From: an uncultured Tateyamaria sp.
GTDB taxonomy: Bacteria > Pseudomonadota > Alphaproteobacteria > Rhodobacterales > Rhodobacteraceae
Length of the DNA stretch: 64,000 nt
Assembly (NCBI RefSeq): GCF_947494755.1
Contig: NZ_CANLVZ010000004.1
Location: 124,001 to 188,000 of the forward strand
Direction: 5' to 3'
Shown here: positions 1 through 8,576 of the stretch, piece by piece
How the letters are laid out: the number at the start of each line of letters is the position of its first letter
Numbering within the stretch: position 1 is the first letter of the stretch
Notes under the pieces: model-generated
Database searches by the model: none
Told to the model about the DNA's origin: nothing
The model's input: only the letters and a program-made list of their open reading frames with translations
Program-made: the position numbers and the translations under genes

Positions 1-96
1 GATAATGGCTCCTGCCCATACGCCCCGCATCTTGCCCTGCACCCCAGTCCATGCCTCGAATTGTTCTTGGCGCACTATATACGGTTTTTTGGCCAT
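1..96 (-). CDS. possible 5' end of a divergent gene, cut by the left edge
   Basis: An open frame on the minus strand starts at an ATG (94-96) and runs without a stop to base 1, giving 32 codons that begin MAKKPYIVRQEQFEAWTG. It is divergent from ssb, and the intergenic space carries a CtrA-type box. No signal peptide or family is recognisable and the ribosome binding site is weak, so this may be a chance open frame. Confidence 0.3.
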   Translation of the reverse strand, partial: MAKKPYIVRQEQFEAWTGVQGKMRGVWAGAII

Positions 97-124
97 TGTG
101 CCAGTCACGAAGACGAAATGGCGT

Positions 125-141
125 TTAAGCCGCCGTTAACC
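125..141. promoter_or_regulatory. CtrA-type box upstream of ssb
   Basis: The bases TTAAGCCGCCGTTAACC match TTAA-N7-TTAACC, the consensus bound by the alphaproteobacterial cell-cycle regulator CtrA. The box lies 71 bases before the ssb start and about 30 bases before the possible divergent start at 96, so either gene could be the target. The match is seen directly; binding is inferred. Confidence 0.5.
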
Positions 142-211
142 ATGTGTAGTCTAGCCAAAAGCACACTGCGGCGCCCGGAATCGGCGCGCCCGTCAAGCCA
201 AGGGGAAGAAT

Positions 212-727
212 ATGGCAGGGTCCGTTAACAAAGTCATTCTGATCGGCAATCTGGGGCGCGACCCGGAGGTGCGCACGTTCCAGAATGGCGGCAAAGTCTG
301 CAACCTGCGCATCGCCACGTCCGAGACGTGGAAGGATCGCAACACCGGCGAGCGCAAGGAAAAGACCGAGTGGCACTCCGTCGCGATTTTTCAGGAAGGG
401 CTGGTGCGCATCGCCGAACAGTATCTTCGCAAAGGCTCCAAGGTCTACATTGAAGGGCAGTTGCAAACCCGCAAATGGCAGGACCAATCGGGTCAGGACA
501 AATACAGCACCGAAGTTGTCTTGCAGGGCTATGGCGGCACGCTCACGATGCTGGATGGTCGCGACGGCGGCGGCGGCGCTGGCGGCAACTATGGCGGTGG
601 CGGCGGTGGTGGCCAGATGGGCTATGACGATCGCGACAGCGGCTATGGCGGCAGCAGCAGCGGTGGCGGTGGTGGTGGCAATGCCCCAGGCCCAAGCCGT
701 GATCTCGACGACGAGATCCCGTTCTGA
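212..727 (+). CDS. ssb: single-stranded DNA-binding protein SSB
   Basis: SSB binds single-stranded DNA as a tetramer and recruits replication and repair proteins through its C-terminal tip. The 171-aa product has an N-terminal OB fold (about residues 4-110, opening [19 protein letters not shown]), a long Gly-rich linker (about 115-160) and the acidic tip DLDDEIPF that docks partner proteins. AGGGGAAG at 201-208 sets the ATG start. A CtrA-type box lies upstream. The Gly-rich linker produces low-complexity DNA near 565-690. A small membrane protein gene follows after 9 bases. Length and all motifs are normal for the family. Confidence 0.97.
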   Translation: MAGSVNKVILIGNLGRDPEVRTFQNGGKVCNLRIATSETWKDRNTGERKEKTEWHSVAIFQEGLVRIAEQYLRKGSKVYIEGQLQTRKWQDQSGQDKYSTEVVLQGYGGTLTMLDGRDGGGGAGGNYGGGGGGGQMGYDDRDSGYGGSSSGGGGGGNAPGPSRDLDDEIPF

Positions 728-736
728 GCCCTTTCC

Positions 737-1048
737 ATGGGTCCTGAACTGCGGATCATTCTGTTTCTGATCGCGGCATTCGGCTTTGCCTATGTCGCGG
801 TCTATCCGCGACTGGGCGTGCAACGACTTGGTGCGTTGCTGGCCTATGATGCGGTGATATCGGCGGTGGTCTTCCTGTGCATCGCCGTTGCCTATGCAGG
901 ACAGGGTCTGTCGTTTGTGATGCTCGGGCTGCCGCTGCCCTGGTGGGCATTTACCGTCCTTGCCGGGGTTGTGATCGAGACTCCGTTCTACTTCTGGTTC
1001 TGTACCCGTCATGGCATCGACCCATGGGGCCAGGATATCGACGACTAG
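737..1048 (+). CDS. small integral membrane protein, unknown function
   Basis: The 103-aa product has about three hydrophobic spans (residues 5-20, 33-57 and 68-90) and an acidic C-terminus ending GQDIDD. I recognise no functional family. It starts 9 bases after the ssb stop, so it is probably cotranscribed with ssb. Its stop overlaps the aroB stop tail-to-tail: the four bases CTAG at 1045-1048 serve both genes. Hydrophobicity and sensible codon use support a real gene. Confidence 0.7.
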   Translation: MGPELRIILFLIAAFGFAYVAVYPRLGVQRLGALLAYDAVISAVVFLCIAVAYAGQGLSFVMLGLPLPWWAFTVLAGVVIETPFYFWFCTRHGIDPWGQDIDD

Positions 1049-2151
1049 GCCAGTGCGTCGCTCAGCACGCCCAAGACCACCTCTCGCGGCACGTCAGAGG
1101 TGACAAAAGCCGACCCGATCCCGCGCACCAGCACAAAGTTCAGCGTGCCTGCCACCACCTTTTTGTCCTGCCCCATCAACTCCAGCAGCGCAGCCGCATC
1201 CGGCAACTCACCGGGGATATCGGCCAGATCCGTCTTCATGCCCATGGCTTTGATATGGGCGCGCACCCGGCTTGGGTCTTCCTGACTGCACAAGCCAAGG
1301 CGAGCCGACAGCTCGAAGGCCAACGCGCAGCCCACAGCCACCCCTTCGCCGTGCAACAGGCGATCCGAATAGCCCGTGGCCGCCTCAAGCGCGTGGCAGA
1401 AGGTGTGACCCAGGTTGAGCAAGGCGCGGTCTCCCTGCTCGGTCTCATCCCGGGTCACGATATCGGCCTTCATCTGAACCGAGCGTCTTACCGCCTCGAC
1501 CCGCAGCACCATATCACCTTGGGCCATCGCGGGTGCGTTTTCGTCAAGCCAGTCGAAGAACGCCGCATCCCCAAGCAGGCCATATTTCACAACCTCCCCG
1601 TACCCGGCCAGAAAATCGCGCGCCGTCAACGTGTCGAGCACGTCAGTATCCGCCAGCACGAGGCTGGGTTGATGAAACGCCCCGGCCAGGTTCTTGCCCT
1701 GGGCCGTGTTGATCCCCGTCTTGCCCCCGACCGAACTGTCAACCTGCGCCAGCAGTGACGTCGGGACCTGAACGAACCGCACACCGCGCCGCAGGATCGC
1801 GCAGGCAAACCCCACCAGATCGCCGATCACACCGCCCCCGAGGGCGATGACCATATCCTGCCGCTCGACCTTTTGATCAAGCAGCCACTCGGTCACCTGC
1901 CCCAGATGCGCCCAGCTTTTGGTGGCCTCCCCGGGGGGCAGTTCTAGGGACACAAGGTCGATGCCCGCCTGCGCCAGACCAGCGCGCAACCCTTCAAGAT
2001 GCAGGGCCGCGACGCGTGTTTCGGTGACCACGGCCACGCGGGGCCGCTTGAGAAACGGCGCGATCAGTGTGCCGGACTCGGCCAGCAAACCGGGGCCGAT
2101 CAGCACGTCATAGGCCCGCGTGCCCAAAGGCACATGAACAGTTTCACGCAT
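1045..2151 (-). CDS. aroB: 3-dehydroquinate synthase
   Basis: AroB converts DAHP to 3-dehydroquinate, the second step of the shikimate pathway, using NAD and a divalent metal. The 368-aa product has the cofactor motif GGGVIGDLVGFAC, the signature PTSLLAQVDSSVGGKTGIN, the GEVVKYGLL helix and metal-binding regions NLGHTFCHALE and HGEGVAVG. I start at the ATG at 2151, giving MRETVHVPLG. That ATG overlaps the aroK stop by eight bases (ATGCGTGA), so the two are translationally coupled. A frame six codons longer exists but would extend further into aroK. aroK-aroB adjacency is common in proteobacteria. Confidence 0.97.
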   Translation of the reverse strand: MRETVHVPLGTRAYDVLIGPGLLAESGTLIAPFLKRPRVAVVTETRVAALHLEGLRAGLAQAGIDLVSLELPPGEATKSWAHLGQVTEWLLDQKVERQDMVIALGGGVIGDLVGFACAILRRGVRFVQVPTSLLAQVDSSVGGKTGINTAQGKNLAGAFHQPSLVLADTDVLDTLTARDFLAGYGEVVKYGLLGDAAFFDWLDENAPAMAQGDMVLRVEAVRRSVQMKADIVTRDETEQGDRALLNLGHTFCHALEAATGYSDRLLHGEGVAVGCALAFELSARLGLCSQEDPSRVRAHIKAMGMKTDLADIPGELPDAAALLELMGQDKKVVAGTLNFVLVRGIGSAFVTSDVPREVVLGVLSDALA

Positions 2152-2731
2152 GTTTCTGCTCCAACACATCCGGGCGTTCGGCCAGCAAGGCCGCGATCAC
2201 GCGGTCCACCATTTCCTCGATCGACAGGTCTGGAAGCGACTTTACCGTCACATCCGCCTGCGCATAAAGCGGAACGCGTGTGTCATAAATCTTGGCCAGG
2301 GTCGCGCGCGGATCAGCGGTGCGCAGCAGGGGCCGCGTGTCCTTGTGGCGCACGCGTTGCCACAAAAGGCTGAGGTCCGCATCCAGCCAGACAGAGACAC
2401 CGCGCGCCGTGATATTGGCGCGGTTCACCTCGGCCAGAAACGCGCCCCCGCCCGTGGACAGCACGCCCCGCGCCTCATCCAGCAAACGGGATATGACTTG
2501 GGTTTCCTTGGTGCGAAAGAACGGCTCACCATCGCGTTCAAAAATTTCGGGCACCGTCATGTTTGCTGCCGCCTCGATCTCGGCGTCGCTATCGAGAAAC
2601 GCCACGCCAAGCCGCAGCGCAAGGGCGCGCCCCACGGCCGTTTTGCCCGCGCCCATCATGCCGACCATCACGATGGTCTTTTTCAGCCTGTAGCGTCCTG
2701 CGGAAAGATGATTTTGCTGATTTTCGCTCAT
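2144..2731 (-). CDS. aroK: shikimate kinase
   Basis: This kinase phosphorylates shikimate at the 3-hydroxyl using ATP, in the cytoplasm. The 195-aa product has a P-loop GMMGAGKT (residues 24-31), the DSDAEIE strand that binds shikimate and magnesium, the GGGAF substrate loop, and a lid rich in Arg (RHKDTRPLLR). An N-terminal extension of about 18 residues precedes the first strand, a little longer than in E. coli AroK. It is the first gene of an aroK-aroB unit and diverges from the 49-aa gene at 2824. Confidence 0.96.
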   Translation of the reverse strand: MSENQQNHLSAGRYRLKKTIVMVGMMGAGKTAVGRALALRLGVAFLDSDAEIEAAANMTVPEIFERDGEPFFRTKETQVISRLLDEARGVLSTGGGAFLAEVNRANITARGVSVWLDADLSLLWQRVRHKDTRPLLRTADPRATLAKIYDTRVPLYAQADVTVKSLPDLSIEEMVDRVIAALLAERPDVLEQKHA

Positions 2732-2823
2732 TATGCCGTATGTGACGTGATTTTAGGAAAAAGGCCATATATGCTTTGGGCAAAACCAAGAAACCATTGG
2801 CAAATTACCGGGGCAGTTAAATT

Positions 2824-2973
2824 ATGGGCCGACTTTTCAAGCTGCTGATCTTCTTATTGATCATCGGGTTCATCGGTCTTGTGTGCTATGCCTATGTCGG
2901 TGAGTATTTTGGCGCGAATTTCTCTCCTGAGCAGACCGAAATCCGGCTGCCTGTGACGCTTGATGCGGAGTAG
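2824..2973 (+). CDS. 49-aa single-span membrane protein
   Basis: The product starts MGRLFKLLIFLLIIGFIGLV, one hydrophobic helix (about residues 5-24) with a basic N-terminus, followed by a short tail ending LPVTLDAE. The topology suggests an inner-membrane anchor with a small periplasmic tail. It lies directly upstream of, and overlaps by 11 bases, the exported-protein gene at 2963, so the two are likely cotranscribed and coupled. Function is unknown. Its short length means automatic callers may miss it. Confidence 0.65.
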   Translation: MGRLFKLLIFLLIIGFIGLVCYAYVGEYFGANFSPEQTEIRLPVTLDAE

Positions 2974-4501
2974 GTTTACCCTTGCCTGTCTGGCCGCTTT
3001 GATGGGTCCGGCAACTCTGGTGGCCCAGACCCCCGTCGAGGCCCCGCTGAGCGTGATTGACTGGCTCGACAGCCAAGCCGCGACGCCCGCAGCCCTGCCA
3101 CAACCGACCGAGCCTGACGTGACCTCGACCGCGACCGTGCCGCAGGTGTCCGTCGCGCCGCTGGATGGGGCGGCCCCCAGACGGGTTGGTCTAGCCCCTG
3201 CCAACGTGACAGGCCTGCCCGATACGCTGTGGTCCGGCAGTGACGGCACCGATCTTGCCCGCACCATCGCGATCATGCCGGATTTGCGCCAGCCAGCCCT
3301 TCAGTCGCTGTTCTACACCCTTCTTTTGGCCGAATCTCTGCCCCCGGCCCAGAATGCGACGGCCTTTGATCTGGCCCGCATTGACGCCCTCTATGCACTC
3401 GGCGCGCTCGACCCGGCCATGGCCCTGTTGCAGCAGGCGGGCCCGGATGCCAGCGCAGCACATATGGCGCGCTATATGGATATGGCGCTGCTGACCGGGT
3501 CCGAGGCGGCGGCCTGCGCGACCTTGCGCGCCCAACCGCACCTGTCCCCCGGCCCTGCGCATGAGGTGTTTTGCGCCGCCCGCGCGGGCGATTGGGACAC
3601 GGCCGTGCTGATCCTCGGGACCGGCCGCGCCCTTGGGTTGATGGATGAAACGACCGTGGCGGCCCTCGAGAGGTTCCTTGATCCGGACCTGTTTGAAGAC
3701 GCAGCCCCCCTGCCCGTTCCCACCACGCCGGACACGTTGATGTTCCGCGTATTTCAGGCCATTGGCACGCCGATCCCGACGCGCGGCTGGCCGGTCGTCT
3801 ATGCCAATGCCGATCTGGCTAACACCGTCGGCTGGAAGGCCCGGATCGAGGCCGGCGAGCGGCTCGCGCGCACCGGCGCTGTGGCGGACAACCGTCTGCT
3901 CGGGCTTTACACCCACCGCCAGCCCGCTGCATCGGGGGGCGTATGGGATCGCGTTTCGGCCCTGCAGCGGGTCGAGACTGCCCTTGGGCAGCGCAGCGTG
4001 AACGCGGTGGCCAAGACGCTGCCGGGGGCGTGGCGCGCGATGCGCTCGGCACGACTGACAGCCCCGTTTGCCAGCCTCTTTGCCAATGATCTTGCCGCGC
4101 TCACACTGAGTGGGCCAAGCGCTGACATCGCCTTTGAGGTGCTGTTGTTATCGCCGCAATACGAGACCGCCGCGCAGATCTTTCCGCAACGCGCGCTGGA
4201 TCGGCCCGTGCTGGCTGCAGTCGCCTCGGGAACAGTGCCCGCGGACCTGACAGGCGACGGCGCTCAAGGAGCCATTTTGGCCGCCTTCGGCGATGCGGCC
4301 CCAGACGCTGGCATCATCGCCTCTGCCCAAGATGGTGATCTGGGCCACGCCATCCTGCGTACCCTTGCCCTAACCCATGCGGGCGGCGCGGGCGATGTGG
4401 CGCAACTGCGCACCGGCCTTGCCACCTTGCGCGCCTTGGGGCTCGAAGACGTGGCACGCCGCGCCGCCTTGCAGGTTCTGCTGCTTGAGGAGCCGGTGTG
4501 A
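2963..4501 (+). CDS. exported protein of unknown function
   Basis: The 512-aa product starts MRSRFTLACLAALMGPATLV and has a signal peptide with probable cleavage after the Ala of VAQ, then a Pro/Thr-rich linker to about residue 75. The rest is Ala/Leu-rich and looks alpha-helical and repeat-like (TPR- or SEL1-like), but I cannot assign a family. A TTG three bases earlier is an alternative start; I prefer the ATG. The 5' end overlaps the 49-aa membrane protein gene and the stop overlaps xerD (GTGA), so the three genes probably form an operon. Confidence 0.75.
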   Translation: MRSRFTLACLAALMGPATLVAQTPVEAPLSVIDWLDSQAATPAALPQPTEPDVTSTATVPQVSVAPLDGAAPRRVGLAPANVTGLPDTLWSGSDGTDLARTIAIMPDLRQPALQSLFYTLLLAESLPPAQNATAFDLARIDALYALGALDPAMALLQQAGPDASAAHMARYMDMALLTGSEAAACATLRAQPHLSPGPAHEVFCAARAGDWDTAVLILGTGRALGLMDETTVAALERFLDPDLFEDAAPLPVPTTPDTLMFRVFQAIGTPIPTRGWPVVYANADLANTVGWKARIEAGERLARTGAVADNRLLGLYTHRQPAASGGVWDRVSALQRVETALGQRSVNAVAKTLPGAWRAMRSARLTAPFASLFANDLAALTLSGPSADIAFEVLLLSPQYETAAQIFPQRALDRPVLAAVASGTVPADLTGDGAQGAILAAFGDAAPDAGIIASAQDGDLGHAILRTLALTHAGGAGDVAQLRTGLATLRALGLEDVARRAALQVLLLEEPV

Positions 4502-5460
4502 CGGCGCATTGGATATCGACCTTCCTTGAGGCGCAGGCCGCCGAATTGGGGGCCGCGCGCAATACGTTATTGGCCTATGGGCGCGACTTGAAGGATGTAG
4601 AGGCCTGGCTGGTGCGTCAGGGAAGCGATTTCGCAATCGCCACCCAAAGCGATTTTGAAAGCTACCTGATCTATTGCGATACCCAGGGACTTGCCAAGGC
4701 GACCCGCGCCCGCCGCCTCTCGGCCATCAAACAACTGTTTCGCTTTGCCTTTGATGAAGGCTGGCGTGCGGACAATCCTGCAATACAGATCACCAGCCCC
4801 GGACAGGACAAGCGCCTGCCCAAGACGCTGGACGAGGCGGAGGTGGACAAGCTGCTTGAGGCCGCCCGCAGCTTTGGCCGCAATCCCCATGACAGGCTGC
4901 GCGACACCTGCCTTATGGAACTTCTTTATGCCACGGGCATGCGCGTCAGCGAACTGGTGGGCCTGCCTGTTTCGGCGGCGCGGGGCGATCCGGAGATGTT
5001 GCTGATTCTGGGCAAGGGTGGCAAGGAACGGCTGGTGCCTCTTTCTCCGCCGTCTCGGGAGGCGCTGAGCGCGTGGATCACGGCACGTGATGAAACGCAG
5101 GAGGTCGCCAGAGGCAAAGGCAGCCCGCCATCGCGGTTCCTGTTCCCGTCGCGCGGAGTCTCGGGGCATCTGACACGCCACTGGTTTTACAGCCGGATCA
5201 AGGGGTTGGCCGCCTATGGTCTGGTCCCGCCCGACAAGGTCACACCCCACACGCTGCGCCACGCCTTTGCCACCCATCTGTTGGCAGGCGGCGCGGATTT
5301 ACGCGCGATCCAGACGATGCTGGGCCACGCTGACGTGGCCACGACCGAGATCTACACCCATGTGGTGGACGAACGCCTGACCCAGCTTGTGCTGGATCAT
5401 CACCCTTTGGCCAAAGGGACACGTAAATCAGGGGGCAACACGTCTTCGGACGGCCAATAG
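4498..5460 (+). CDS. xerD: tyrosine site-specific recombinase XerD
   Basis: XerD works with XerC at dif to resolve chromosome dimers at division. The 320-aa product has an N-terminal SAM-like core-binding domain (to about 100), then the catalytic domain with the Arg of TGMRVSELVGL, the Lys of GKGGKERLVPL, HTLRHAFATHLL, GHADVATTEIY and the nucleophile Tyr of IYTHV. The GTG start overlaps the preceding stop (GTGA). No integrase-type context (att repeats, phage genes) is present, so this is the housekeeping enzyme. Its 3' end overlaps the converging gene by 61 bases. Confidence 0.92.
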   Translation: MTAHWISTFLEAQAAELGAARNTLLAYGRDLKDVEAWLVRQGSDFAIATQSDFESYLIYCDTQGLAKATRARRLSAIKQLFRFAFDEGWRADNPAIQITSPGQDKRLPKTLDEAEVDKLLEAARSFGRNPHDRLRDTCLMELLYATGMRVSELVGLPVSAARGDPEMLLILGKGGKERLVPLSPPSREALSAWITARDETQEVARGKGSPPSRFLFPSRGVSGHLTRHWFYSRIKGLAAYGLVPPDKVTPHTLRHAFATHLLAGGADLRAIQTMLGHADVATTEIYTHVVDERLTQLVLDHHPLAKGTRKSGGNTSSDGQ

Positions 5461-6206
5461 CCGGTTTCGAGGGTCGTGTGATAGCCTTGGGTCAACCCTG
5501 CGGACCGCATGTCAGCTGCCGCCCCTGCCACATCATAAGGCAGCACGTGAAAGGTCGCCCGACCCTGATCCAGCACCGCAAATTGCGTCGCCGCGCACCC
5601 GTTATGCGGCGGCATCCCGATCACCCCTGCATTGATCCAGCGCCCACGCCGCAAGGGGCGGTCAAACGCGATCCCGCTATGCCCTGCGAGGATGTGATCG
5701 ACAGGGCCGATCTGCGCCTCAAGCGCATCCCACTCGTCCTCGAGGTTTGATGCCGGAGAACTCGACCACAAGAAGCGCGCCACATCGCGCACCCCGCCAT
5801 GGATAACGCCGTAGCGGGCGCTTTGGTGATGGAACGTCACCACATCCGGCAGGTGGGCCATCCAGTCCCGATCCGACTTGCTCACCTGCGCGCGGGCAAA
5901 ACCGTACCAGCCAACCGACAGCATGTCGCAGGTCGTGCCCGCCTCGAACCCGCAACCGCAATCGGGCGCATCAGAAGCCAATTGCACCTCGCAATTGCCC
6001 GAGACCACCGCGCAACCCGACGCGCGGATCGCCGCAATCGTCTCGACCGGGCGGGCGCAATAGGCGGCCACATCGCCCGTACAGATCGGCGTAGCCCGGC
6101 GCGCACGGACCTCGGCCAGCACCGCTTGGGTGGCCTGAAGGTTGGAATACGGACCGCCAAAGATCAGCACAGGGCCATCCAAAACGCCCAGATCTGCGTG
6201 CCGCAT
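5400..6206 (-). CDS. metallophosphoesterase-like protein with altered first motif
   Basis: The 268-aa product aligns by motif with YfcE/MJ0936-type phosphoesterases: CTGDVAAYC (GD motif), VSGNCEVQL (the GNHE position), IHGGV (GGxH-like) and LAGHSGIAF (GHTH-like). The usual first motif DxHxN is replaced by GGPYSNLQA, so two expected metal ligands are missing. GGGAGGTGAG just upstream fixes the ATG at 6206. It converges on xerD with a 61-base antisense overlap and diverges from the CBS protein at 6277. Catalytic activity is uncertain. Confidence 0.75.
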   Translation of the reverse strand: MRHADLGVLDGPVLIFGGPYSNLQATQAVLAEVRARRATPICTGDVAAYCARPVETIAAIRASGCAVVSGNCEVQLASDAPDCGCGFEAGTTCDMLSVGWYGFARAQVSKSDRDWMAHLPDVVTFHHQSARYGVIHGGVRDVARFLWSSSPASNLEDEWDALEAQIGPVDHILAGHSGIAFDRPLRRGRWINAGVIGMPPHNGCAATQFAVLDQGRATFHVLPYDVAGAAADMRSAGLTQGYHTTLETGYWPSEDVLPPDLRVPLAKG

Positions 6207-6276
6207 TGCCTCACCTCCCTTGATTGCGCGCGTCCTCACCCCCATAACCCAAGTCAGATCAAAGGATAAATCACGA

Positions 6277-7587
6277 ATGGACGACCCCTCTACCGCGCTT
6301 GACGCAGCCTTCTGGATCACCTGCGGCGTGATCTTGATGCTGCTTTTCATGTCGGGCTTTTTCTCGGGTTCCGAAACGGCCCTGACGGCAGCCTCGCGCG
6401 GGAAACTGCGTGTCCGCGCGGACAAGGGATCGCGCGGTGCCCAACGCGCGCTCCACATCACCGAAGACAACGAGCGGCTGATCGGCTCGGTCCTGCTTGG
6501 CAACAACCTCGTGAACATTCTGGCCACGGCGCTGGCCACCACCGTTTTTACCCGCGCCTTTGGCGAAAGCGGCGTGGCGATGGCGACGCTGGTCATGACC
6601 CTGCTGGTGCTGATCTTTGCCGAGGTGCTGCCCAAGACCTATGCCATCACAAATTCCGAAACAGCCGCCGCCCTCGTGTCGCGCCCCATTTCAATCGTGG
6701 TGCTGCTGTTTTCGCCCATCGTGTCCGCAGTGCGCCTGCTGGTGCGGGGCATCCTGCGCCTGTTCGGTGTGCAGATCGATCCCGACAGCCACATCATGGC
6801 CGTGCGCGAGGAAATCGCGGGGGCGCTCAATCTGGGCCATTCCGAAGGGGTTGTCGAAAAGGAAGACCGCGACCGCATCTTGGGCGCGCTCGACCTCGGC
6901 GACCGGACCGTGGAAGAGATCATGTTGCACCGTTCCGGCATCGAGATGATCAATGCCGATGACGATCCGCAAGACATCCTCGAACAGTGCCTGAAATCGA
7001 GCCACACCCGCCTGCCCCTGTTCCGTGATGAACAGGAAAACATCACCGGCGTGATCCACGCCAAGGACCTGCTGCGCGCGATGTATCAAAAGATCGGCGG
7101 ACCGGAAGGCGATGCGGGCGCGCTCAAGGCGTTTGACATCTCGCAAGTCGCCATGCCCCCCTATTTCGTGCCCGAAACCACAACGCTTGATCACCAGATG
7201 CGGCAATTTCTGCGGATGCGCACCCATTTTGCGCTGGTGGTGGACGAATACGGCTCGTTGCAAGGGCTGATCACGCTTGAGGATATTCTGGAAGAGATCG
7301 TCGGCGAGATCACGGACGAATTCGACCCCGATGGCGATCACGCGATCAACCGGGGCGAGGACGGGCACTATATGGTCGACGGGGCCATGACGATCCGCGA
7401 CCTCAACCGCGCGACCGATTGGAACCTGCCCGATGAAGAGGCCAACACCGTGGCCGGCCTTGTCATTCACGAGGCGCAAACCATCCCGACCCTGGGCCAA
7501 GTGTTCAGCTTTCACGGCTTCCGGTTCGAGGTGAAGGCGCGTGACGGCAATCGAATCACGGCCTTGCGGATCAAAGAGCTGGAGTGA
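6277..7587 (+). CDS. CNNM/CorC-HlyC family membrane protein with CBS pair
   Basis: These proteins are linked to magnesium/cobalt efflux or membrane integrity. The 436-aa product has an N-terminal DUF21 membrane domain with about four spans (from FWITCGVILMLLFMSGFFSG to about residue 170), a CBS pair in the middle (about 200-330, including VIHAKDLL and DEYGSLQGLITLEDILEEIVG) and a C-terminal transporter-associated domain. AAGGAT precedes the ATG. An in-frame upstream extension would overlap the divergent phosphoesterase gene and is rejected. 'Hemolysin' in older annotations of this family is misleading. Confidence 0.92.
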   Translation: MDDPSTALDAAFWITCGVILMLLFMSGFFSGSETALTAASRGKLRVRADKGSRGAQRALHITEDNERLIGSVLLGNNLVNILATALATTVFTRAFGESGVAMATLVMTLLVLIFAEVLPKTYAITNSETAAALVSRPISIVVLLFSPIVSAVRLLVRGILRLFGVQIDPDSHIMAVREEIAGALNLGHSEGVVEKEDRDRILGALDLGDRTVEEIMLHRSGIEMINADDDPQDILEQCLKSSHTRLPLFRDEQENITGVIHAKDLLRAMYQKIGGPEGDAGALKAFDISQVAMPPYFVPETTTLDHQMRQFLRMRTHFALVVDEYGSLQGLITLEDILEEIVGEITDEFDPDGDHAINRGEDGHYMVDGAMTIRDLNRATDWNLPDEEANTVAGLVIHEAQTIPTLGQVFSFHGFRFEVKARDGNRITALRIKELE

Positions 7588-7591
7588 CCGC

Positions 7592-8422
7592 CTAGGCCAA
7601 TTCTTCGGAGCTGGTTTGGCCTGCGAGCCAAAGGCGCACATCCTCTAGCCGTCCCCGCGCCACGGGCACGATTTCCCCGTCGCGCAGACGCAATTTGCTG
7701 CCGGTCAGATCAAGTGCGCTGTCGCTGGCAACCCAATGTGAGCGGTGGGTCTGAATGCCGTCGCCCGGCCCGACCTGCTCCAGAAAGGTGACCATGCGTT
7801 CGCGGATCACCTCTTTGCCATCGGCGCAGTAGACCTCGAGATAGTGTTCGGCCCCTTTGACACGTCTGATCCGTGCCAAAACAAAGCGCCGACCCGCCAG
7901 TGTCACGCTGCGCGCCGTATTTTGATCGGCGCGTTGTGCCCGTTGTGCAGGCAGCAACCACAGCAACGCAACCGTTTCAAACACATGCGCCACGAACACA
8001 TTCCGCAGGTTCATCTGCCAGGTCATGCTGTAAAATGCCGGGCGGCCGGGCTCGAACATCACGGTCAGGAGGGCCGAGGTCAGGTAGGTCGCCGCCAGAA
8101 CCAATGGTGTCGACAGCAAGATCAACGGGATCGGCCCGCCAATCGTGCGGTCCCAGATCCATTGCGCAACCAGGGAATAGGAGGTCGACGTCACCAGATA
8201 GAAAGCCAGCGCGATGCACCAAAACGCCAGCCGCAACCCGAAACTGTCAAATTGGGGCAATGTCACCGGGTGGCCAGTGGTCATGATCATGAAGCCGACG
8301 CAGATCAGAACCCAGAGTTGCCATGACGTATATAGCTCATGCATTTCACGTATCGTGAAATGTGCCACGCTGCCATTGGAGACATAAACGTGCACTTCGC
8401 GGCAATCATCCGTTCGCAACAT
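7592..8422 (-). CDS. membrane-anchored LytTR transcriptional regulator
   Basis: The 276-aa product has four hydrophobic spans (about residues 33-150) followed by a LytTR DNA-binding domain in the last 100 residues (ARIRRVKGAEHYLEVYC ... THRSHWVA). No receiver domain is present, so the signal is probably sensed in the membrane part. A shorter start at the Met of MHELYTSW would keep all spans; I kept the longer ATG, whose ribosome binding site is weak. It stands alone, its stop 4 bases from the converging CBS gene. Confidence 0.85.
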   Translation of the reverse strand: MLRTDDCREVHVYVSNGSVAHFTIREMHELYTSWQLWVLICVGFMIMTTGHPVTLPQFDSFGLRLAFWCIALAFYLVTSTSYSLVAQWIWDRTIGGPIPLILLSTPLVLAATYLTSALLTVMFEPGRPAFYSMTWQMNLRNVFVAHVFETVALLWLLPAQRAQRADQNTARSVTLAGRRFVLARIRRVKGAEHYLEVYCADGKEVIRERMVTFLEQVGPGDGIQTHRSHWVASDSALDLTGSKLRLRDGEIVPVARGRLEDVRLWLAGQTSSEELA

Positions 8423-8576
8423 GCAGGGTCTCTAGCATGTGACGCTAAATAGAGTAAATGTGTCAATATGGCCTGACGGGGGTGCGGTGCGACGACCGAC
8501 GTGATGTCAGTAAACAGGCCTGTGTCCAAAGTGCCGTCACGCCAAGCCGCACCCCGTTTTTTTCAACTTGCAGCCC

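Noticed and set aside
4498-5460. XerD as integrase of a mobile element
   Set aside because: Motifs and neighbours fit the chromosomal dimer-resolution enzyme; no attachment repeats, relaxase or phage genes are present.
8479-8563. Long-range terminator formed by GGGGTGCGG (8479-8487) and CCGCACCCC (8547-8555) before a T-run
   Set aside because: The arms are 59 bases apart and no plus-strand gene ends nearby, so a functional terminator is doubtful.
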